64,000 nucleotides of DNA from Tenacibaculum ovolyticum DSM 18103 (GCF_000430545.1 NZ_AUMF01000020.1:1-64000), one strand, 5' to 3'. Shown: positions 33,469-43,126, counted from the stretch's first letter. The notes: generated by a model from the sequence alone, not told the origin. A program made the numbers and translations.

Positions 33469-35340
33469 ATGAAGAAATACACACTTTTTACAATATTTTT
33501 TACTGTTACTCTTTTTTCTTTCGCTCAAGAGAAGTCTAAAATGAGTGTTTTAGAAGAAGTTATTGTTTTAGCTGATAAAAAGTTGGTAAAGAATTCTAAC
33601 GGTTACAAAATACATAGGTTAAGTGATTCTGTAATAACAAGAAACATAAAATCGTTTAGTTCTTTATTACGATTTAATTCACCAATATATCTTAGAGAAT
33701 ACGGAGCTGGAGGAACGAGTACTGCAAGTTTTAGAGGAACAAGCGCTTCAAATACGGCGGTTATTTGGAACGGAATTAATATAAATTCGGTAAACAACGG
33801 TCAAACAGGGTTTAATTCTTTAACAGTTAATCTAGTTGATGCTATAAATGTTAGAAGTGGTGGTGGTAGTATAGAGTACGGTTCTGGAGCAATAGGAGGT
33901 ACGGTACATTTAAATGATTATTTAAATTTTAAATCTAAAGAAACTATAAGACACCAAGTTGTAGCAAACGCTGGTAGTTTTAGTACATACAATAGTTTGT
34001 ATAAGTTTAACCTATCTAACGAAAAGCTATCTTTAAAATTTGGAATTTCTTATAATGAATCAGAAAATGATTATAAATTATTAGACACAAAATTTAAAAA
34101 TGCAAATGGAGCTTATGATAATTTAAGTTTAAATGTTGGTTTTGCTTATAAGTTTTCAAATAAATCACAACTAAAATTTTATAGTACTAATTATTCAGGA
34201 AAACGTTTGTTATCAGGTGAATTGCCAAATCCGAGGTCAGCAAATGATAAGTACAAAGATTTTAATAATAGAAATTTAGTTATATATAATTATAAAAAAG
34301 AAATTTTTAATCATGAATTAAAATTAGCTTTTTTAACACAGGAATACCAGTATTTTGATAATAAAAACGTAGAAGATTATAGTTTTGGAAAATCGAAACG
34401 TTATTTAATTAATTATGCATTAGGTTATAAAATACCTTCTATAAAAGCTAAAGTAACATCGTATTCTGAATATGAAACAATATTTGGTAAAACAGATATG
34501 ATACAAGAGAAAAATAGAAAACAGTTTTCTCAATCGATAATATATCATCAGAATATTTATAATAAAGTTTTTTTTGATGCAAAAATCAGAAAAGATTTTA
34601 ATTCAGATTATAATGTTCCGTATAGTTTTGCTTTTGGACTTAAAGCGAACACGTTTAAGAACTTTAATCTAAGGTTAAATAGTTCTAAAAATTATAGAGT
34701 ACCTACTTACAATGATTTATACTGGCCTGGACAAGGAAATTTAAACCTTGTAGCTGAAACAGCTATGCAAGGAGAGCTAGGTATTGGTTTTAAAAACAGT
34801 AAAATAAAAGCCGATTTAGGTGTGTTTTATATTTCAGCGAAAAATAAAATAGTTTGGACACCAAATGGAAATCCTGATAAACCAGGGGTTTGGTCTCCAA
34901 TAAACTTATCTAATGTAAATAACAAAGGAGTAGAGTTTGTTTTTTCTTACAGCAATAATTTTGATGAAAATTTTATCGATTTTAATTTTAATTATAGTTA
35001 TACAGAAGCTAAAAATAAAAGAACAAACACTTTTTTGACTTTTGTACCTAAGCACCTTTTAAACGGAAATTTAAGTTATTCATATAAAAGGTTTGGTTTG
35101 TTTTTTCAGCAAGTATTTACAGGAATGACATATACAACAGAAAGTAATTCTAAAGATTTTGTAATACCTCATTTTTTCGTTTCTAATATAGGTGGGGATT
35201 TTAAAATTTTAAAACAACATCAAAAACAGTTATCAATTGGTTTTAAGGTAAATAATGTGTTTAATAAATTATATATAACACAACCAAGAAGACCAATGCC
35301 AAATAGAAATTTTAATATTAACATAAACTATAAATTTTAA
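33469..35340 (+). CDS. btuB: TonB-dependent vitamin B12 receptor, BtuB-like
   Basis: This is a 623-residue outer-membrane receptor with signal peptide MKKYTLFTIFFTVTLFSFAQ. The plug holds SVLEEVIVLADKK (near the TonB-box position), ASFRGTSASNTAVIWNGINI and RSGGGSIEYGSGAIGGTVHL. The barrel ends with an aromatic C-terminus (NFNINYKF-type ending INYKF). It lacks the carboxypeptidase-regulatory domain of SusC-type receptors, like true BtuB proteins. The cobalamin riboswitch in its leader and the propeller lipoprotein four bases downstream fix its role as corrinoid uptake. Confidence 0.93.
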   Translation: MKKYTLFTIFFTVTLFSFAQEKSKMSVLEEVIVLADKKLVKNSNGYKIHRLSDSVITRNIKSFSSLLRFNSPIYLREYGAGGTSTASFRGTSASNTAVIWNGININSVNNGQTGFNSLTVNLVDAINVRSGGGSIEYGSGAIGGTVHLNDYLNFKSKETIRHQVVANAGSFSTYNSLYKFNLSNEKLSLKFGISYNESENDYKLLDTKFKNANGAYDNLSLNVGFAYKFSNKSQLKFYSTNYSGKRLLSGELPNPRSANDKYKDFNNRNLVIYNYKKEIFNHELKLAFLTQEYQYFDNKNVEDYSFGKSKRYLINYALGYKIPSIKAKVTSYSEYETIFGKTDMIQEKNRKQFSQSIIYHQNIYNKVFFDAKIRKDFNSDYNVPYSFAFGLKANTFKNFNLRLNSSKNYRVPTYNDLYWPGQGNLNLVAETAMQGELGIGFKNSKIKADLGVFYISAKNKIVWTPNGNPDKPGVWSPINLSNVNNKGVEFVFSYSNNFDENFIDFNFNYSYTEAKNKRTNTFLTFVPKHLLNGNLSYSYKRFGLFFQQVFTGMTYTTESNSKDFVIPHFFVSNIGGDFKILKQHQKQLSIGFKVNNVFNKLYITQPRRPMPNRNFNININYKF

Positions 35341-35344
35341 AACA

Positions 35345-36400
35345 ATGAAAATTAATAAATTATTTACGCTTATACTAGTATTAGGGGCTATTATATTTAC
35401 TTCTTGTAGCGATGATAATACACCAGATTTACCAAAAGGAGATTACGACAAAGGTATCTTAATAAGTGGTGAAGGTAGTGGAAGTACTGGTTCAATTTCT
35501 TATGTATCTAATGATCTTACTACTAACGAAAATTTAATATACAAAAAAGTTAATAATAGTGAGTTAGGAACATTTTTACAGTCAATTGCTTTTGATGATG
35601 ATAGTGCTTATATTATTGTAGATAATCAAAATACAATTACAGCAGTTGATAGGTATTCTTTTACAAAAAAGGGAGAGATAACTACTAACTTAGAAACTCC
35701 TAGATATATGGTTGTTTCTAACGGTAAAGGTTATGTAACAAACTGGGGAACAACAGAAGGTTTTGTAGCTGTTTTTGATATGAATAGTTATAATTTCATA
35801 AAAAAAATAACTATTTCTACAGGACCAGAGAGAATTTTAGAAAAAAACGGAAAATTATATGTTTCTCATAAAGGAGGTAATGGAAGTAACAATGTTATTT
35901 CTGTAATAGATATTTCAACAGATGATGTACAAGAGATTATCGTTAATGATAAACCAGATGAAATGTTTTTTAACAATTCAGGAAATTTAGTTGTTTTATC
36001 TGAAGGTAAAGCTGCTTGGACAAATGATGAAACTCTTGCTGCTATTTCTAAAATTGATTTAAATGATAATTCGGTAACTAAAATGGAGTTTAAAGACGGA
36101 GAACATCCATCTTTAATGGTATTTGATAATAATGTAATTTATTATAATTTAAGTAATAAGGTTTATAAAATGAATACATCAGAGACTAGTTTATCTACTG
36201 CAGAATTTTTAACAATTGAGTTATTTACAACTGGATATTCTGAATTTTATGGAATGGAAGTTAAAGAGAATAAGCTTTATGCTTTAAGTACTCGATTTTC
36301 TGACTTAAGTGAATTAAGAGTATTTAATTTAATAGATAATAGTAAAATTAAAACAATAGAGGCGCCTATCGGGGCATCAAAAATTTACTTTAATAATTAA
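35345..36400 (+). CDS. Beta-propeller lipoprotein (DUF5074/YncE-like), BtuG-like
   Basis: This is a 351-residue lipoprotein (MKINKLFTLILVLGAIIFTSC, Cys21). The mature part is a YVTN-type propeller with repeated blades, such as TITAVDRYSFTKKGEITTNL, FVAVFDMNSYNFIKKITI and VISVIDISTDDVQEIIV. It starts 4 bases after btuB and shares its riboswitch. In Bacteroides, a propeller lipoprotein of this kind next to BtuB (BtuG) captures B12 at the cell surface with very high affinity. The same position and fold make this a BtuG analogue, though I cannot show B12 binding residues. Confidence 0.85.
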   Translation: MKINKLFTLILVLGAIIFTSCSDDNTPDLPKGDYDKGILISGEGSGSTGSISYVSNDLTTNENLIYKKVNNSELGTFLQSIAFDDDSAYIIVDNQNTITAVDRYSFTKKGEITTNLETPRYMVVSNGKGYVTNWGTTEGFVAVFDMNSYNFIKKITISTGPERILEKNGKLYVSHKGGNGSNNVISVIDISTDDVQEIIVNDKPDEMFFNNSGNLVVLSEGKAAWTNDETLAAISKIDLNDNSVTKMEFKDGEHPSLMVFDNNVIYYNLSNKVYKMNTSETSLSTAEFLTIELFTTGYSEFYGMEVKENKLYALSTRFSDLSELRVFNLIDNSKIKTIEAPIGASKIYFNN

Positions 36401-36454
36401 AAGAATAATAATTCCCCCCTCTTTATAAACTTTCAATAATATTAAGTTTATGAA

Positions 36455-36488
36455 AATAAGCCCACTTACATTTTTAAGTGGGTTTATT
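36455..36488. terminator. Bidirectional terminator after the btuB operon
   Basis: The stem aataagcccactta / taagtgggtttatt has one G-U pair and a 6-base loop. It separates the convergent BtuG-like and DCC-family genes. Confidence 0.85.
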
Positions 36489-36490
36489 GT

Positions 36491-36904
36491 TTATAAAAAT
36501 TTCTTTTTAATTTCTTTTGAAGGAATTATACAATTCTCTTTTTTGCCAAACCATTTATATCTGTTTTTAGCAATAAAATCATAACTATAATTTCTAATAG
36601 CTTCAGGTATTAATTCAAGAATAGTTGTTAAGCTCCAAATACCACCAAAACCGATCATAATTTTTAAAGCTGCTGTTGATTTTATATAATAAGCAATATT
36701 AGGTTCATACAAAATAATGGAATCTATTTTTGTAATATCAATACCTAAATGATTTATAATTTCTTTTCCAATATCTGACTGTAACGAAGTAAAAACGTAC
36801 TGGTTTTTAGTATCATATTTAATAACTTTTAAAACGGCATCATTGCAAAAATTACATACTCCATCAAACAAAATTATTTTTTTATTAGTTGGTAAATTAA
36901 CCAT
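36491..36904 (-). CDS. DCC-family thiol-disulfide oxidoreductase-like protein (DUF393)
   Basis: This is a 137-residue protein with the family signature IILFDGVCNFCNDAVLKVI: the D-G-x-C-x-x-C motif at about residues 14-20. The rest follows the thioredoxin-like plan of DUF393 (FTSLQSDIGKEII, SIILYEPNIAYYIKSTAALK, ending WFGKKENCIIPS). The redox role is predicted for the family but not proven. It stands alone, with a terminator at its 3' end and about 150 bases before the divergent ABC transporter operon. Confidence 0.9.
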   Translation of the reverse strand: MVNLPTNKKIILFDGVCNFCNDAVLKVIKYDTKNQYVFTSLQSDIGKEIINHLGIDITKIDSIILYEPNIAYYIKSTAALKIMIGFGGIWSLTTILELIPEAIRNYSYDFIAKNRYKWFGKKENCIIPSKEIKKKFL

Positions 36905-37053
36905 TGTATATACTTATTATTAAAAAAGCAAAAATATTTTGTAACATAAATCAAAATTAAACGTCTTGTAGGAAAGTAAATAATGATTTAACATATAATT
37001 GGTAACAAAATTATGTTTGAGTATTTATTTTAGTATAAAATTAACTAACTGCG

Positions 37054-37758
37054 ATGATTAAAATAGAAAACCTACATAAATCCTATCCAATAGGTAAAGA
37101 CTCTCTTCATGTTTTAAAAGGACTTGACTTGCATATTAAAGAAGGTGAATTTGTATCTATTATGGGATCTTCAGGATCAGGAAAATCTACTTTATTAAAT
37201 ATAGTTGGTTTGCTAGATTCTCATGATGAAGGGAATTATTACTTAAATGGCGAGTTAATTGAAGATTTAAATGAGAAAAAAGCTGCAATTTTACGTAATA
37301 AGTTTTTAGGCTTTGTTTTTCAGTCTTTCAACTTAATATCTTATAAAACAGCTTTAGAAAACGTAGCATTACCGTTATATTATAAAGGAGTCAATAGAAA
37401 AGAAAGATCAAAAATTGCTTTAGATTACCTTGAAAAAGTTGGTTTAAAAGACTGGGCTAATCATTTACCTAATGAACTTTCTGGAGGACAAAAACAACGT
37501 GTTGCAATTGCAAGAGCTTTAGTAACGAAACCTAAAGTTGTATTAGCAGATGAGCCAACAGGAGCGTTAGATTCTACTACGACAGATTCTGTAATGGATT
37601 TGTTAAAAGAAATTAATAATGAGGGTATGACTGTTTTCGTAATTACGCACGAAGAAGAGGTTGCAGAGCAAACAAATAGAATTGTTCGTTTAAAAGATGG
37701 GGTTATTATAAGTGATGAGTATACTTTAGTAAACAATACAAAAGAAAAAGCAATTTAA
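37054..37758 (+). CDS. ABC transporter ATPase, MacB/LolD type
   Basis: This is a 234-residue ATP-binding subunit. The Walker A is GSSGSGKSTLLNIVG (about 38-52), the Q-loop is in FVFQSFNLI, the signature is LSGGQKQRVAIARAL, the Walker B is VVLADEPTGALDS and the H-loop is in FVITHEEEVA. It powers the two FtsX-like permeases encoded 2 bases downstream. The LolD/MacB group moves lipoproteins, peptides or drugs by mechanotransmission. With an HlyD-type adaptor in the same operon, export across the envelope is more likely than lipoprotein release. Confidence 0.94.
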   Translation: MIKIENLHKSYPIGKDSLHVLKGLDLHIKEGEFVSIMGSSGSGKSTLLNIVGLLDSHDEGNYYLNGELIEDLNEKKAAILRNKFLGFVFQSFNLISYKTALENVALPLYYKGVNRKERSKIALDYLEKVGLKDWANHLPNELSGGQKQRVAIARALVTKPKVVLADEPTGALDSTTTDSVMDLLKEINNEGMTVFVITHEEEVAEQTNRIVRLKDGVIISDEYTLVNNTKEKAI

Positions 37759-37760
37759 TT

Positions 37761-38990
37761 ATGTTTGATTTAGATCGTTGGAGAGAAATATTTCAAAGTA
37801 TAAGTAAAAATAAATTACGTTCGGTAATGTCTGGTTTTACAGTTGCTTTTGCAATATTGTTATTTACCTTACTTTTTGGTATTGTAAGCGGATTGAGTAA
37901 TTCGTTTAAAGGAGCTTTTGTTGATGATGCAATGAATACCATGAGGGTTAGAGTTTGGAAAACTACAAAACCTTATAAGGGATTACAAACTGGTAGAACA
38001 ATTCAGTTAAAGAATAAAGATTATAATTTTATTAAAGAAACTTACGAAGATAAAATTCAACACCAAACAGCCAGGATTTATAAAAATGTAACTATTTCTT
38101 ATAAAAATAAATCTGATAGTTATAGATTAAGAGCAGTACACCCAGATCATCAATTTTTAGAAAAAACAATTATAGATGAAGGTAGGTACATTAACGAACG
38201 AGATTTAAAAGAAAAATCGAAAGTTATTGTTATTGGGCGTTTAGTTAAACAAGATTTATTCGGTGAAAAACCTGCATTAGGTAAACGAGTAAGCGTAAAC
38301 GGGATTTCGTATTTAATTATTGGAATTTTTTCTGATGATGGAGGAGATAATGAAGAGCGTCAAACCTATATGCCAGTTACTACAGCACAAATGATATACG
38401 GTAATAATGACCATTTAAGTCAAATTATTGTAGGGTATGATCCTAAATTAAGTTTAGATCAAGCGATTGCATTTGGTAATAAAATGGAGCGTGATTTACG
38501 TAAAAAATTAGGAATACACCCAGATGATCAAAGTGCACTTTCAGTAAGGAATATGGCAGAAGCGAACAAAGGAGTGGGAACATTTATGCTAGCACTATAT
38601 TTTATTGTGATATTCGTTGGGTCAGGTACTTTAATAGCAGGTATTATCGGTATTAGTAATATTATGATTTTTGTTATTAAAGAAAGAACTAAAGAATTTG
38701 GTATTAGAAAAGCATTAGGTGCAAAACCATCATCAATTGTAGGTATGGTAGTACAAGAATCCGTTTTAATAACCACCATTGCTGGATACTTAGGTTTATC
38801 ATTAGGAACTTATATTTTAAGTTTAATAGGAGATGGTTTAGAAAAGTATTTTATAAAAGATCCAAGTGTGAGTCCAGGTATTGTAGTAGGAGCTACTGTT
38901 GTTCTAATTTTATCAGGGTTAATTGCAGGCTATATACCTGCGAAGAGAGCCGCGAATATTAAACCAATTGTAGCATTAAGAGCAGATTAA
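37761..38990 (+). CDS. MacB-like ABC transporter permease, first of two
   Basis: This is a 409-residue inner-membrane protein. The N-terminal helix (MSGFTVAFAILLFTLLFGIV) is followed by a MacB_PCD periplasmic domain (residues about 50-265). Three C-terminal helices follow as the FtsX domain, with the typical coupling loop IKERTKEFGIRKALGAKPSSI. It lacks its own ATPase domain, unlike E. coli MacB. It probably pairs with the second permease encoded 2 bases downstream as a heterodimer. The N-terminus FDLDRWREIFQSISKNKLRS resembles that of the partner. Confidence 0.92.
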   Translation: MFDLDRWREIFQSISKNKLRSVMSGFTVAFAILLFTLLFGIVSGLSNSFKGAFVDDAMNTMRVRVWKTTKPYKGLQTGRTIQLKNKDYNFIKETYEDKIQHQTARIYKNVTISYKNKSDSYRLRAVHPDHQFLEKTIIDEGRYINERDLKEKSKVIVIGRLVKQDLFGEKPALGKRVSVNGISYLIIGIFSDDGGDNEERQTYMPVTTAQMIYGNNDHLSQIIVGYDPKLSLDQAIAFGNKMERDLRKKLGIHPDDQSALSVRNMAEANKGVGTFMLALYFIVIFVGSGTLIAGIIGISNIMIFVIKERTKEFGIRKALGAKPSSIVGMVVQESVLITTIAGYLGLSLGTYILSLIGDGLEKYFIKDPSVSPGIVVGATVVLILSGLIAGYIPAKRAANIKPIVALRAD

Positions 38991-38992
38991 TT

Positions 38993-40234
38993 ATGAAATT
39001 TTTATTTGATTCAGACACTTGGCAAGAAATTTACGGAAGTATTCGTAAAAACAAAGTAAGAACAGTGATTACTATTATTGGTGTTCTTTGGGGAATTTTC
39101 TTATTAGTTGTTCTTTTAGGAGCTTCAAGAGGAATGGAAAATAACTTCAAGAAAATTTTTGGAAGTTTTGCAACAAATAGTGTATTTGTATGGACACAAT
39201 CTACCGACACTCCTTTTAAAGGTTTTCAAAAAGGAAGACGTTTTTTACCAACTTTAACAGATGTTAAAATATTAAAAGAGGAATTTGAAGAAATAAAATT
39301 AATAGCACCAAGAAGTCAGTCTAACGGACAAATAATTAAGGGCTTTAAATCTGGAAGCTTTCAGATAAGTGGTGATTATCCTATTTTAGATCAAGTTCAA
39401 AAGAAAAATTTAATGTATGGGCGTTTTTTAAATGAAAACGATGTTTTATCAAAAGCCAAAGTAGTGGTTATTGCTGAAGATATATACAAGCAATTATTTG
39501 ATAAAAAAGAAGAACCAATAGGGCAGTATATTAAAATTAATAATATCAATTATAAAGTAATAGGAGTTTACAAAGAGTCAACGAGTATTAATTTTGATGG
39601 AGCTTGTGCTTACATTCCATTTACAACCTTTCAACAGGTGTATAATATGGGAGATAAGATTCATTGGATGATGATTACAGCTAATGAAGGTGTAGATATA
39701 AAACAATTAGAAAAAGACGTTTTACTAACTTTAAAAAGTTTACATAAAGTACATCCTGACGATAAAAGAGCGTTTGGAAGTGTAAATTTAGGAGTTGAAA
39801 TAGCAAAGTTCACAGGTTTTTTAACAGGTATGCAATTTTTAACTTGGTTTGTAGGTATTGCAACATTAATAGCAGGAGTTTTTGCTATTGGTAATATTTT
39901 ATTAATTACAGTAAAAGAACGTACAAAAGAAATTGGTATTAGAAGAGCCTTAGGTGCTACACCAAAAAGTATAAGACAGCAAATTGTATTAGAATCTGTT
40001 TTTTTAACAACAATAGCTGGTATGCTAGGTATTATTTTTGGAGCACTAGTATTATTTATAATAGATGCAGCATTTGGTCAAGGACCAGACCCTACGTTAG
40101 TAAACCCAACAGTAAACATTCCAATTATTTTAATAGCATTTACAACTTTAGTAATATTAGGTACTTTAATAGGCTTAATACCCGCCCACATGGCAACAGT
40201 AATAAAACCAATCGAAGCATTAAGAGAAGAATAA
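38993..40234 (+). CDS. MacB-like ABC transporter permease, second of two
   Basis: This is a 413-residue protein with the same design as its neighbour: FDSDTWQEIYGSIRKNKVRT, helix ITIIGVLWGIFLLVVLLGAS, a periplasmic domain and an FtsX end with VKERTKEIGIRRALGATPKS. The two permeases are clearly homologous but diverged, pointing to an old tandem duplication and an obligate heterodimer. The adaptor gene follows after 16 bases. Confidence 0.92.
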   Translation: MKFLFDSDTWQEIYGSIRKNKVRTVITIIGVLWGIFLLVVLLGASRGMENNFKKIFGSFATNSVFVWTQSTDTPFKGFQKGRRFLPTLTDVKILKEEFEEIKLIAPRSQSNGQIIKGFKSGSFQISGDYPILDQVQKKNLMYGRFLNENDVLSKAKVVVIAEDIYKQLFDKKEEPIGQYIKINNINYKVIGVYKESTSINFDGACAYIPFTTFQQVYNMGDKIHWMMITANEGVDIKQLEKDVLLTLKSLHKVHPDDKRAFGSVNLGVEIAKFTGFLTGMQFLTWFVGIATLIAGVFAIGNILLITVKERTKEIGIRRALGATPKSIRQQIVLESVFLTTIAGMLGIIFGALVLFIIDAAFGQGPDPTLVNPTVNIPIILIAFTTLVILGTLIGLIPAHMATVIKPIEALREE

Positions 40235-40250
40235 AATCAATTAACACATT

Positions 40251-41363
40251 ATGAGTAAAAGAGCAAAAATTATTTTAGGTGTTGTAGCAGTATTATTTGC
40301 AATAGCGTTAATCTGGTTCGCAAAAAAGAACAAAAAAAATATAGTTGAATACGAAACAGAAAAACCTTTTAGAACAACAATTGTCAAAAAAACAGTAGCA
40401 ACAGGTAAAGTAGTACCTTTAGAAGAAGTTGAAATTAAACCTCAAATAGCAGGTATTGTTGATAAAATTTTAGTTGAAGAAGGAGCTATTGTAAAAGCAG
40501 GAGATTTATTAGCAACAGTAAGAGTTGTACCAAATGTAGCATCTTTAAACAGAGCAAATGGTAGTGTTAAAAATGCTAGATTATCGTTTAATAATGCAAA
40601 AGTTCAGTTTGATAGAAATAAAAAACTATTTGATAAAGGAGTAATTTCTCTTCAAGCATTTGAAAATTCAGAATTAAATTATAATAATTCAAGATTGTCT
40701 TTATCTAATGCACAATCAGATATGGATATTATTAAAAGAGGAACTACATCAGGTTTAGGTAGTGCAGCTAATACTAGTATTAGAGCAACTACATCAGGTA
40801 TGGTTGTTGAAATTCCTGTAAAGAAAGGATATCAAGTTACACAAACAAACGATTTTAATGCAGGTACTACGATTGCTCGTATCGCAGATATGACAAAGAT
40901 GATTTTCGAAGGAAAAGTAGATGAGTCAGAAGTAGGAAAATTAATAAAAGGAACAAATATAGAGATTGCTTTAGGAGCAATTGAAAATAAAAAGTTTCCA
41001 GCAGTATTAAATTTTATTGCACCAAAAGGAACAGACGAAGGTGGTGCTGTTCAATTTAAAATTAAAGCAGATGTTTCTTTAGATGATAAATATTTTATTA
41101 GAGCTGGTTACAGTGCAAATGCAGATATTGTTTTAGTAAAGAAAGATTCAGTTTTATCAATAAAAGAAGCATTATTAAGGTTTGATAAAAAAACTGAAAA
41201 ACCTTATGTAGAAATTAAAGTTTCTGACGGCAAATTTGAAAAGAAAGATGTAGAGTTAGGAACTTCAGATGGAGTAAATGTTGAAATTTTAGGTGGGGTT
41301 ACAAAAGATGATGAAATTAAAATTTGGAACAAAGCATCAAAAGATAAAAAGAAAGATGATTAA
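40251..41363 (+). CDS. HlyD/MacA-type periplasmic adaptor protein
   Basis: This is a 370-residue membrane fusion protein anchored by an N-terminal helix (IILGVVAVLFAIALIWFAKK). The biotinyl-lipoyl half begins at KTVATGKVVPLEEVEIKPQI, the helical hairpin spans about 105-165 (RLSFNNAKVQFDRNKKLFDK), and the second lipoyl half is TTSGMVVEIPVKKGYQV, followed by the beta-barrel domain. It links the two-permease ABC transporter to an outer-membrane channel. No TolC-like gene is in this operon, so the channel must come from elsewhere. The operon ends at a strong palindrome. Confidence 0.93.
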   Translation: MSKRAKIILGVVAVLFAIALIWFAKKNKKNIVEYETEKPFRTTIVKKTVATGKVVPLEEVEIKPQIAGIVDKILVEEGAIVKAGDLLATVRVVPNVASLNRANGSVKNARLSFNNAKVQFDRNKKLFDKGVISLQAFENSELNYNNSRLSLSNAQSDMDIIKRGTTSGLGSAANTSIRATTSGMVVEIPVKKGYQVTQTNDFNAGTTIARIADMTKMIFEGKVDESEVGKLIKGTNIEIALGAIENKKFPAVLNFIAPKGTDEGGAVQFKIKADVSLDDKYFIRAGYSANADIVLVKKDSVLSIKEALLRFDKKTEKPYVEIKVSDGKFEKKDVELGTSDGVNVEILGGVTKDDEIKIWNKASKDKKKDD

Positions 41364-41387
41364 TAACTTATAAATTTAATCATGTGT

Positions 41388-41427
41388 AAAAAAGAAGAAA
41401 TTAAATATTTAATTTCTTCTTTTTTTT
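41388..41427. terminator. Terminator of the ABC exporter operon
   Basis: The perfect palindrome aaaaaagaagaaattaaat / atttaatttcttctttttt is followed by more T. It can act on either strand, but only the plus-strand operon ends here. Confidence 0.85.
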
Positions 41428-41495
41428 TATAATAAAATGAGAAGTTTACTCTTAAAAACAATATAATTGCAGTAAAGATTTACTTGATTTTATAA

Positions 41496-42575
41496 ATGAT
41501 GATTAAAAAAAATATAAAAATGATTTTAGGGTTCTTTTTGCTTTTGATTTTTATTCAAAAATGTACTACAATAAATATTACTTCGGCATCTATATTTAAG
41601 AAAAAGGAATATGAAACTTATAATTATTTAAAAGACGGAGTAAATAGTGAAAAATTTCAATTAGAAAGAATATCAGAAAATGCCTATAATTTGATAGGCT
41701 ATGATGAAATAGGGAATTATTTTATTGTTTATGGAGATGAGAAAATAACAAAAATTAATAGTGTAGGGGAAGAGCAATTTAAAATTGATAGATTAGGTAA
41801 TGTTAGTTATACTAATTTCGGTTCTTACGTTTTTACAGATTCCGAAATATATGATTTAACACAAGAAAAAATTAAAGTAACATCGCTTAATAAAATAATA
41901 GATTTTTCTAATAAAGAATTAAATAAAGAAGAGTTCTTTAAGTTAATGGAAACGTATTATAGCAAAGCAAGTCATGTAATCTATGCAAATGTTGAAACAT
42001 TTAGTGCTAAGAATTATAAAGTTTATTTAAAGATAGAAAATGAATGGTTAGGTATTTATATATCACAGAATAAATCTACCGGAATAAACTTTTACCCAAC
42101 CGGAGAAATAGTTAAAAAATATCCTGAAAAATTTAAAAAATTACTATTCCTTAAAAATACTGTAGATAATGTGTACTCAACACGATCGTCAGGTAATGAA
42201 GGTTTTTCTTCTGTACCAGATCCTGTTATTCTCACAAAAGAAGATGATTTAGAATATCCTAAATATAAAGCAATAAAAACTTCTTTTTATCAAAAAGAAA
42301 AGAGCTATGGAACAATTGCATATACAAGTATACCTGTATCATTTATAGGAACCTCTTATCTTAAATTAGAAATAAATAAAGAAGTGTTTAAGTTTAAAGA
42401 GAAAGGGATTAAAAGTATTAGTATTTTATCTAGTCCAAAACACTATTTGTCTTATTATGTTTTGCCAAAAAGGTATACAAATAAATCTCAAGTAAGTTTT
42501 TTAAAACTATTTTACCCTACAAATATAGGCGCAAGCGGAAGCAACGGCTTGTATATTATAAAACATAAAAAGTAA
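41496..42575 (+). CDS. Hypothetical exported protein
   Basis: This is a 359-residue protein of unknown function. The N-terminus MMIKKNIKMILGFFLLLIF is a signal or anchor, and the following IQKC could be a non-canonical lipobox. The body looks strand-rich (LIGYDEIGNYFIVYGDEKIT, TKINSVGEEQFKIDRLGNVS), somewhat like WG or propeller repeats, but I cannot confirm a family. ATG codons at 41496 and 41499 are both possible. Upstream is a terminator, and about 55 bases downstream is another small membrane protein gene in the same direction. Confidence 0.65.
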   Translation: MMIKKNIKMILGFFLLLIFIQKCTTINITSASIFKKKEYETYNYLKDGVNSEKFQLERISENAYNLIGYDEIGNYFIVYGDEKITKINSVGEEQFKIDRLGNVSYTNFGSYVFTDSEIYDLTQEKIKVTSLNKIIDFSNKELNKEEFFKLMETYYSKASHVIYANVETFSAKNYKVYLKIENEWLGIYISQNKSTGINFYPTGEIVKKYPEKFKKLLFLKNTVDNVYSTRSSGNEGFSSVPDPVILTKEDDLEYPKYKAIKTSFYQKEKSYGTIAYTSIPVSFIGTSYLKLEINKEVFKFKEKGIKSISILSSPKHYLSYYVLPKRYTNKSQVSFLKLFYPTNIGASGSNGLYIIKHKK

Positions 42576-42632
42576 GTATTACACTTATATAAAGTTTGTA
42601 ATTTAGCTAAATTGTATAATAAAAAACGAAAT

Positions 42633-43046
42633 ATGGAAGCTACAGATGAAAAAGTAACATTTGAGATTATAGAGAAAGTACCTAAAGAGAAACTACAAAT
42701 TCCTTTAAAGTTGTATGCTGAATCAGCAGCTATGGAGAGTTATGTAAAACTTCCTTTTTTACTTGTAGGAGCTCTTTTTTTAATTCATAATGTTTTTATA
42801 GCAGGAAATAGTTACAGCTATAGTACTTATAAAAACATAAAAAATATTGAAATTTCAATTATTGGAATTATAGTGTTAGCTATACTTATAATGGCAGGAA
42901 TAGCGATGAATAAAAACTCAAAAACAAAGAAAGCTTTAAAAGAAATTTCTAAACGTTATACGATTAAAACAGCAACTGTTCAAGAAGAGTTTAGTGCTTT
43001 AGCAATCCATATGTATGGAGGTAGAGGAGTTGTTTTAAAGAAATAA
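42633..43046 (+). CDS. Small membrane protein of unknown function
   Basis: This is a 137-residue protein. I use the ATG at 42633 (MEATDEKVTFEIIEKVP); the frame is open to a TTG at 42612, but ATG is the more likely start. Two membrane helices are visible: LPFLLVGALFLIHNVFIAG and ISIIGIIVLAILIMAGIAM. The soluble ends are charged (KAKTKKALKEISKRY-like C-terminal helix). No domain is recognised. It is followed by a terminator shared with the convergent gcvT gene. Confidence 0.62.
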   Translation: MEATDEKVTFEIIEKVPKEKLQIPLKLYAESAAMESYVKLPFLLVGALFLIHNVFIAGNSYSYSTYKNIKNIEISIIGIIVLAILIMAGIAMNKNSKTKKALKEISKRYTIKTATVQEEFSALAIHMYGGRGVVLKK

Positions 43047-43076
43047 AAATCGTTAACTTATCTATTATATTACAAT

Positions 43077-43109
43077 AAAAAAAAGCAACCCATAAGAGTT
43101 GCTTTTTTA
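43077..43109. terminator. Bidirectional terminator
   Basis: The stem aaaagcaac / gttgctttt with an 8-base loop has A and T runs at the ends. It lies between the small membrane protein gene and gcvT. Confidence 0.82.
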
Positions 43110-43126
43110 GTATAAAAATATTTTAA

